Below, piece by piece: positions 58,706-64,000 of a DNA stretch of 64,000 nucleotides. The translations under genes and the position numbers were made by a program. Position 1 is the first letter of the stretch. The number at the start of each line of letters is the position of its first letter. The notes beneath the pieces are model-generated. The model was not told the origin of the DNA. It worked only from the letters and a program-made list of their open reading frames with translations, and made no database searches. The DNA comes from Klebsiella ornithinolytica NBRC 105727 = ATCC 31898 (GTDB taxonomy: Bacteria > Pseudomonadota > Gammaproteobacteria > Enterobacterales > Enterobacteriaceae), in the NCBI RefSeq assembly GCF_001598295.1, contig NZ_BCYR01000010.1, positions 1 to 64,000 of the forward strand, given 5' to 3'.

Positions 58706-59638
58706 ATGAGTAAGAAAATTGTTCTCGCCCTTGGCGGAAATGCCTTAGGGGACGACCTGGCCGGGCAAATGCAGGCCGTTAAACAAACCGCGCAGGCCAT
58801 CGTTGACCTGATTGCGCAGGGACACCAGGTGGTGGTGACTCACGGAAATGGTCCGCAGGTGGGGATGATTAACCTCGCTTTTGAAGCCGCCGCTAAAACG
58901 GAAGCGCACACGCCCATGCTGCCAATGTCGGTCTGCGTCGCCCTGAGCCAGGGCTACATTGGCTACGACTTACAAAACGCACTCCGTGAAGCACTCCTTT
59001 CCCGAGGAATGACCGTGCCCGTGGCAACGCTGATTACCCAGGTCGAAGTGGACGCCAACGACCCCGCATTTAAACATCCAACCAAACCTATCGGCTCCTT
59101 TTTTAGCGAAGAAGACGCCAGGCAGCTGACCCGCCAGGGGTACACCATGAAAGAGGATGCCGGCCGCGGCTACCGCCGCGTTGTCGCATCGCCACAACCG
59201 GTGGATATCATCGAAAAAGAGACGGTGAAAGCGATGATGGAAGCGGGTCATGTGGTGATTACCGTAGGCGGCGGCGGTATCCCCGTCATTCGTGAAGGCC
59301 ATCACCTGCGGGGTGCCAGCGCGGTGATTGATAAAGACTGGGCCAGCGCGAAACTGGCAGCGATGATTGACGCCGATATGCTGATTATCCTGACGGCGGT
59401 GGAGAAAGTCGCCATCAACTTCGGCAAAGCGGATGAGCAGTGGCTGGACAGGCTCACGCTCAGCGATGCCGAACGCTATATTCGCGAAGGCCATTTCGCG
59501 AAAGGTTCGATGTTACCGAAAGTCGAGGCTGCCGCCTCGTTCGCGCGTTCCCGTCCCGGACGTCAAGCACTGATTACGGTTCTGAGCAAGGCTCAAGAAG
59601 GAATTGAAGGCAAAACCGGAACCGTGATAGCGGGTTAA
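58706..59638 (+). CDS. yqeA: YqeA, carbamate kinase-like protein
   Basis: 310 residues, E. coli length. Amino-acid kinase fold: GGNALGDDL near the N-terminus, THGNGPQVGMINLA (45-58), GGGGIPVI (residues about 191-198) and GSMLPKVEAA at the end. It would convert carbamoyl phosphate and ADP to carbamate and ATP, giving ammonia and CO2, the energy-yielding end of the pathway with YgeW. The ATG follows the hyuA stop by 12 bases. A terminator is 32 bases downstream. Confidence 0.95.
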   Translation: MSKKIVLALGGNALGDDLAGQMQAVKQTAQAIVDLIAQGHQVVVTHGNGPQVGMINLAFEAAAKTEAHTPMLPMSVCVALSQGYIGYDLQNALREALLSRGMTVPVATLITQVEVDANDPAFKHPTKPIGSFFSEEDARQLTRQGYTMKEDAGRGYRRVVASPQPVDIIEKETVKAMMEAGHVVITVGGGGIPVIREGHHLRGASAVIDKDWASAKLAAMIDADMLIILTAVEKVAINFGKADEQWLDRLTLSDAERYIREGHFAKGSMLPKVEAAASFARSRPGRQALITVLSKAQEGIEGKTGTVIAG

Positions 59639-59670
59639 ACAAGGTCTGAGAAAACCAGTAACCCTCGATA

Positions 59671-59697
59671 CGCCCGGTGATGTTCCGGGCGATTTTT
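59671..59697 (+). terminator. Intrinsic terminator after yqeA
   Basis: Stem CGCCCGG/CCGGGCG (59671-59677 with 59685-59691), a 7-base loop and A-T5. It ends the ygeW-yqeA operon between convergent yqeA and yqeB. Confidence 0.88.
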
Positions 59698-59724
59698 ACA
59701 GGACCAGCCCACGGGATATCAGGC

Positions 59725-61350
59725 TCAGGCGACCGTTAACACCGCTTCTTTCGCCTTAACGCCTCGATGCATTAGCGTCATTAGCGCTTCAAGCACGCCA
59801 CCGCCAATCGCCCTGGCCTTATCCGATACGCTGGTATAATCGGCGTCTGCGCCGCGCGGATCGATATCACCGATTTTGAAACCGCTGTTAACCACCAGGC
59901 CATCGTTTAATAACCCACGCACCATCCCGCCCAGCGGGGCCAGAATCTCCCGGTCACCGATGGTGGCGATCGTCTCCCCTTCGTTGACAATATCTCCCAG
60001 CCGCACCCGCCCCTGTAGCACGCCGGCCACCGGAGCGCGGATTACCCTCAGCGACGTGTGGCCCTGAATATTGCCCGGGATCCCGGTATTTGCCTGAGCG
60101 CAGCCGTGGTAAATCACCTGACCTAACCAGTGGCCCCGATGGGTTTCAATTACCGCGTGGCAATCTTTTCCGGCACAGAAACCGGGGCCAAGCGCGATCA
60201 CCGCCGGTGCCAGCCCGCAATGAGTACCGAAGTTTTCCTTCGCCAGAATCGCATCCACCACGCAGGCGGGCCTCAGGTCGTGTAGGGAGTGGCACACTGG
60301 ATCGACCAGAAGCGGGATGGCCCCATTTTCGACGATACGAATAGCCTCATGTACCGACGCTGCGCGCCGGGCGACAACGCCCTCTACCGTCACCTCACCG
60401 TCGAATATCGCCTGGGCAAAGGCCACGCTGCGGCGGATCGCCGTCGGTTTTTCAACCTCGAGCATGATCACCTTAAATCCGGCATGCCAGAGCCGCAGCG
60501 CCACCCCGGTAGCAATATCTCCGGCACCGCGAATCACGACCCGCAGATGCTGTGAGGGATGATCCACCGCCATCATCAGGCCACCAGCGGCCTGATTTTT
60601 CACCTGCAGGATCTCCGCCAGGACGCTGATAGCAATCTCGTTTGGCGTCTCTGCGCCAATGTTATAGCCCACCGGCGCATGCAGACGCGCAATGTGTTCT
60701 TCCGCAACCCCGTTTTCACGCAGTTGACGTAAAAAAAACTGAACCTTACGGCGGCTGGCCAACAGACCAAGCCAGGCCACTGGCTGGGTAATCAGCCGAT
60801 CCAGCGCTTCGCGATCTTTATTGTTGGTGGCGATGAGAACAAAGTTGTCCGGGCGAATGTCCAGCTTTTCTAACGCGGAACCAAAGGTTTCGGCATGCAG
60901 CAGCTGGGTCGACGGAGGGAAAAAATCAGGATTGAGGCTCTCCCGATAGATATCGGCAACGGCGATTTCGAACCCTACCAGCGCCGCAATTTGCGCAATT
61001 GCGCGGTTGACGTGTCCGCCGCCAATCAGCACCAGGCGCGGCCGCAGGCCATGCACGCTGATATAAACCGACATCGCGCCTCCGCAGTCAGAGCCAACGG
61101 CATCGGCCCCGTTGCGCGCCATCCTGCCGTGAAACATTCGCGACGCCTTCTCACCCAGCGCCACCAGTGCCTCATCAATCACTTTTCGCTCCACCATCCC
61201 GCCGCCTATAGTTCCCGCAATGGTCCCGTCAGCGCGGATCAACATCTGCGCCGAGTGCCTGGGCGTTGAGCCTCTGCTGTCAACAATCTGCGCCAGCGCA
61301 AACGGGCGATTCTGTTCTTCGAGTCTTGCAGCTTCTGAGAAAATATTCAT
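59725..61350 (-). CDS. yqeB: YqeB, XdhC-like selenium/molybdenum hydroxylase maturation protein
   Basis: 541 residues, E. coli length. N-terminal XdhC-like domain with Rossmann segment RLVLIGGGHVNRAIAQIAAL (about 105-125) and SRGSTPRHSAQML; XdhC-type chaperones sulfurylate or deliver molybdopterin cofactor to xanthine dehydrogenase. The C-terminal half repeats a nucleotide-binding fold (VVIRGAGDIATGVALRLWHAGF, near 270-291) and a lipoyl-like barrel at 440-505. The EF2581/YqeB family accompanies selenium-dependent molybdenum hydroxylases. It is the second gene of a minus-strand yqeC-yqeB pair. Confidence 0.93.
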   Translation of the reverse strand: MNIFSEAARLEEQNRPFALAQIVDSRGSTPRHSAQMLIRADGTIAGTIGGGMVERKVIDEALVALGEKASRMFHGRMARNGADAVGSDCGGAMSVYISVHGLRPRLVLIGGGHVNRAIAQIAALVGFEIAVADIYRESLNPDFFPPSTQLLHAETFGSALEKLDIRPDNFVLIATNNKDREALDRLITQPVAWLGLLASRRKVQFFLRQLRENGVAEEHIARLHAPVGYNIGAETPNEIAISVLAEILQVKNQAAGGLMMAVDHPSQHLRVVIRGAGDIATGVALRLWHAGFKVIMLEVEKPTAIRRSVAFAQAIFDGEVTVEGVVARRAASVHEAIRIVENGAIPLLVDPVCHSLHDLRPACVVDAILAKENFGTHCGLAPAVIALGPGFCAGKDCHAVIETHRGHWLGQVIYHGCAQANTGIPGNIQGHTSLRVIRAPVAGVLQGRVRLGDIVNEGETIATIGDREILAPLGGMVRGLLNDGLVVNSGFKIGDIDPRGADADYTSVSDKARAIGGGVLEALMTLMHRGVKAKEAVLTVA

Positions 61351-61391
61351 AACAACCTCGATGGCTATCCCTTTTCACCCCAGAGTGGATC

Positions 61392-62150
61392 TCACTCTCT
61401 CACTCGTCTGCGCGTGATTGCCGGACGCGCCTGAACGGATCCCGCCCAGATGGCATCAACATCGCCATCGGTCAGCAGGTCGGCTGTCAGCAAATTATCA
61501 TTTTGAGAAAGCTGATTAAGTAACCAGATGCGCCGGACACCCGTCGGCGTATCTTTAAAGGCCCCTTCAGGATGCTGAATGAAACGATGCAGCATCGGCC
61601 AGCTCAGCCTGTCACCCGGTACGGCGGCGGTTATTCGGGAAAAAAAGGGCCAGCGATGAACCGTCCCAGGACCAATACATTGCCCAATCAACCCGCCTCC
61701 CGTCACGGCAATGACGCAGCGACTTGAATCAGGGATGCAAGGTTCATGCTCGTTTGGCGCTTTGAGTGCAAAACCGTGAGCACCGTCGGCTTCTACCAGC
61801 ACCACGTCGACGTCAGCCTGCGCCACCAGTCCATCGAGTTGCTCGCCGGTAAAACCCTTTACTTTTCCAGCCTGCGGCAGCCATGCGGAAAAACAGGCCA
61901 GCATCGGCTGTTGCCAGACGACTGGCGACAGCCGCCGCGGATCGCGACAGATAACAACCGGCATCTGCGCCGGTAGATACATATGCGTGGTGGTGGTCAA
62001 CAGGACCCGTCGTCCGGCCCGGACAAATAATTCAGCCAGCCACAACAACGTACTGGTTTTGCCGCCAGCGCCGACGGTGGAAATAAGTAACGGGCTGGCA
62101 GACGCACCCAAATCACAAAACAAGGCGTCATCTTGCGGTATATTTTCCAT
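61392..62150 (-). CDS. yqeC: YqeC, putative selenium-dependent hydroxylase accessory protein
   Basis: 252 residues (E. coli 256). P-loop-like GAGGKTSTLLWLA (residues about 26-38) and LVEADGAHGFALKAPNEHEP, conserved in the YqeC family that co-occurs with selD-dependent molybdenum hydroxylases. It lies 41 bases before yqeB. Its start is only 34 bases from the divergent mocA start, so the two promoters must overlap. Confidence 0.93.
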   Translation of the reverse strand: MENIPQDDALFCDLGASASPLLISTVGAGGKTSTLLWLAELFVRAGRRVLLTTTTHMYLPAQMPVVICRDPRRLSPVVWQQPMLACFSAWLPQAGKVKGFTGEQLDGLVAQADVDVVLVEADGAHGFALKAPNEHEPCIPDSSRCVIAVTGGGLIGQCIGPGTVHRWPFFSRITAAVPGDRLSWPMLHRFIQHPEGAFKDTPTGVRRIWLLNQLSQNDNLLTADLLTDGDVDAIWAGSVQARPAITRRRVRE

Positions 62151-62184
62151 TAATCAGGTTCATTTCCATTATTTAAAGAGAGCT

Positions 62185-62784
62185 ATGAAGCCGATCGACT
62201 GCATTATTACCGCCGCCGGGTTGTCCTCCCGAATGGGGCAATGGAAAATGATGTTACCCTGGCAAGAGGGAACAATACTTGATGCAAGTATTAAAAATGC
62301 CCTGCAATTTTGCTCACGTATTATTCTGGTGACGGGTTTTCACGCGCAGGAACTGCAGACACGGTATAGCAACAATCCCAGGATAACGCTGGCCCATAAT
62401 GCGGATTATCAACATGGGTTGTTCTCATCCGTGATTTGCGGGGCCCGTGCCGTGACAAGCGAATACTGCTTTATCACCCACGGCGATCTGCCTTGTATCA
62501 CGGCTGATGTGTTCCGCACCATGTGGCCGTTGCGCTATAACGGTTCGCTCCTTCCGCATTATCAAGGAATACCGGGCCATCCCATCCTCGTTGCCAGCCG
62601 CTATTTGCAACAGCGGCTGAACCGATCTGACGGTTCATCTGTCCGCAAAGCTCTGCTCAGCGGTCGGCATCAACGACTGGAACTGGAATATCCGGAAATT
62701 ATTTTTGATATTGATACCCCTGCCGATTTTATTCGCCTGCAGAATAGCCCGCGTTTCTCGTCGCGATGCCATCGCACCTCATGA
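62185..62784 (+). CDS. mocA: MocA, molybdenum cofactor cytidylyltransferase
   Basis: 199 residues from ATG 62185 (E. coli MocA/YgfJ 192); the 66-codon open extension upstream overlaps yqeC and is rejected. CTP:molybdopterin cytidylyltransferase giving the MCD form used by xanthine dehydrogenases. The nucleotidyl-transfer signature ITAAGLSSRMGQWKMMLPW is at residues 7-25 (LSSRMG-x-x-K). It is divergent from yqeC in a 34-base gap. Confidence 0.94.
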   Translation: MKPIDCIITAAGLSSRMGQWKMMLPWQEGTILDASIKNALQFCSRIILVTGFHAQELQTRYSNNPRITLAHNADYQHGLFSSVICGARAVTSEYCFITHGDLPCITADVFRTMWPLRYNGSLLPHYQGIPGHPILVASRYLQQRLNRSDGSSVRKALLSGRHQRLELEYPEIIFDIDTPADFIRLQNSPRFSSRCHRTS

Positions 62785-62971
62785 GGCGCGCATAGCGCGA
62801 TAACGTAAATTATCATTGTGATAGATAAGCGTTGATTTTGAGAAATAAACACAGTTCATTTTGGTGAGTGATTTTAATTCGCATTAGCATAACGTGATGT
62901 ATTTCATAAAGCGTCGTTAACTTTAGATCTCTCTCACAGATTCGCACCCGCTTAGCTTAATGGCTAAATAA

Positions 62972-62988
62972 CTGGTGTGATTGTTGCT
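62972..62988 (+). promoter_or_regulatory. Sigma-54 (-24/-12) promoter of ygfK
   Basis: CTGGTGTGATTGTTGCT has GG at 62974-62975 and GC at 62986-62987 with exactly 10 bases between, and TTGCT at the -12. It lies about 75 bases before the ygfK ATG, in the otherwise gene-free 62785-63062 interval. Confidence 0.78.
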
Positions 62989-63062
62989 CCACCTCTCCCA
63001 ATTCGTCGGAAAGATCGCTTTCCCGATAATATTCGTTCACCGATTAATCTAAGGAGAGGGTT

Positions 63063-64000
63063 ATGGGAGATATCATGCGTCCCGTCCCGTTTGAGGCATT
63101 ATTGACGCGTATCTTTGATGAATACCAAAACCATCGCTCGATATTTGGTATTCCTGAACAGCAATTTTACTCGCCGACAAACCCAAATCGACTCACCGTG
63201 TTCGGCGAGAGTTGTGCAACCCCGGTTGGACCTGCCGCCGGACCGCATACCCAGCTGGCGCAAAATATTATCACCTCCTGGTTAACCGGCGGTCGGTTTA
63301 TCGAACTGAAAACCGTGCAGATCCTCGATCGGCTTGAGCTGGAAAAACCGTGTATCGACGCCGAAGATGAATGTTTTAATACTGAATGGTCGACCGAATT
63401 TACCTTGAAAAAGGCTGCTGATGAGTACCTGAAAGCCTGGTTTATTCTGCACCTGCTGGAAGAGATTTTCCCGCTCACGCCGATGAAGGGCGGCAAATCA
63501 TTTATTTTCAATATGAGCGTGGGTTATAACCTGGACGGTATCAAGCAGCCGCCGATGCAGCAGTTCATCAACTGCATGATGAACGCCAGCAAGCAACCCG
63601 AATTTTCCCGCTATCGCGATATTCTCGACCGCTGGCTGCATGACGACAAGTTCCTTCTCCGCTTCCGGTTCGATGATATCCGTCCACGGCTCGACACGCT
63701 GGCACACCGGATCCCCGCCACCCTGGTACACGGCGTGACGCTGTCGACGATGCATGGCTGTCCGCCGGACGAAATTGAAGCCATTTGTCGCTATATGCTG
63801 GAAGAGAAAAACCTCAATACCTTCGTCAAACTCAACCCGACGCTTCTCGGCTATTCGCGGGTACGCGAAATTCTTGATACCTGCGGCTTCGGCTATATCG
63901 CCCTCAATGAAGAGTCCTTTGACCACGATCTGAAAATCGATCGGGCATTAGAAATGCTGGAACGCCTGATGCAACTGGCAAAAGAGAGACATCTCGGCTT
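63063..64000 (+). CDS. ygfK: YgfK, putative selenate/urate-linked oxidoreductase (5' part)
   Basis: The first 312 codons are in the window and continue past its end. The start MGDIMRPVPFEALLTRIFDEYQNHRSIFGIPEQQFYSP matches E. coli YgfK (about 1030 residues), a predicted flavin/Fe-S oxidoreductase related to glutamate synthase beta and dihydropyrimidine dehydrogenase. GPAAGPHTQLAQNI, ELKTVQILD and STMHGCPPDEIEAICRYML are family blocks. AGGAGAG lies about 5 bases before the ATG. YgfK is part of the Se-dependent purine cluster and is required for urate breakdown in gut bacteria. The sigma-54 promoter at 62972-62988 is its likely control. Confidence 0.94.
   Translation, partial: MGDIMRPVPFEALLTRIFDEYQNHRSIFGIPEQQFYSPTNPNRLTVFGESCATPVGPAAGPHTQLAQNIITSWLTGGRFIELKTVQILDRLELEKPCIDAEDECFNTEWSTEFTLKKAADEYLKAWFILHLLEEIFPLTPMKGGKSFIFNMSVGYNLDGIKQPPMQQFINCMMNASKQPEFSRYRDILDRWLHDDKFLLRFRFDDIRPRLDTLAHRIPATLVHGVTLSTMHGCPPDEIEAICRYMLEEKNLNTFVKLNPTLLGYSRVREILDTCGFGYIALNEESFDHDLKIDRALEMLERLMQLAKERHLG

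Noticed and set aside
63167..63926. Minus-strand frames opposite ygfK
   Set aside because: They lie antisense to a strongly conserved gene with a clear plus-strand product.
1..64000. CRISPR arrays, prophage genes, insertion sequences or a replication origin
   Set aside because: No regularly spaced repeats of 23-40 bases, no cas, transposase, integrase, capsid or rep genes were seen.

Overview
The window is enterobacterial chromosome, most likely from the Klebsiella/Raoultella group. From about 0 to 33.8 kb almost every protein is close to its E. coli K-12 counterpart and the order follows the K-12 segment rsxC-nth-dtpA-gstA-pdxY-tyrS-pdxH-mliC-anmK-slyB-slyA-ydhIJK-sodC-ydhF-ydhL-nemRA-gloA-rnt-grxD-mepH-sodB-ydhP-ynhF-purR-ydhB-ydhC-cfa-ribE-mdtK. 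Genus assignment is an inference from high GC, gene content and recalled sequences; no search was run.

Layout. 0-3.2 kb: end of the Rsx (Rnf-type) electron-transfer operon with nth translationally coupled to rsxE. 3.2-33.8 kb: conserved housekeeping and stress genes (peptide uptake, vitamin B6, tyrosyl-tRNA synthetase, cell wall recycling, PhoP/SlyA envelope genes, electrophile defence by NemR/NemA/GloA, superoxide dismutases, purine repression, membrane cyclopropanation, riboflavin, MATE efflux). Departures from K-12 here are a membrane diguanylate cyclase placed between slyB and slyA, and a GNAT gene between mepH and sodB. 33.8-36.8 kb: a LysR/oxidoreductase pair, acid-shock gene asr with the small membrane protein ydgU, and three tandem tRNA-Val(GAC) genes.

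37.0-49.1 kb is a variable stretch with no K-12 synteny that I recognise: a COG0523 metallochaperone GTPase under a perfect 38-bp palindrome, a DUF3750 protein, a DJ-1/PfpI protein, a Xre-RES toxin-antitoxin pair, SDR/SnoaL/LysR genes, a second LysR, a second GST, a FAD/NAD(P)-binding protein, a degenerate metallo-beta-lactamase-fold protein and a CynT-type carbonic anhydrase.

49.3-64.0 kb is the most interesting part: the YgeV-regulated anaerobic purine (urate) degradation cluster ygeV-ygeW-ygeX-ygeY-hyuA-yqeA-yqeB-yqeC-mocA-ygfK (ygfK cut by the window end). In K-12 this cluster lies far from rsx. YgeV is a sigma-54 activator, and I find three -24/-12 sigma-54-type promoters with exact 10-nt GG..G(C/T) spacing: before ygeW, before ygfK, and before an OFA-family MFS transporter downstream of ygeV. 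This suggests that the transporter is a regulon member and a candidate carrier for the pathway. yqeB, yqeC and mocA point to a molybdenum/selenium-type hydroxylase, while ygeX, ygeY, hyuA, ygeW and yqeA look like ring-opening, deamination, deacylation and carbamoyl/carbamate steps.
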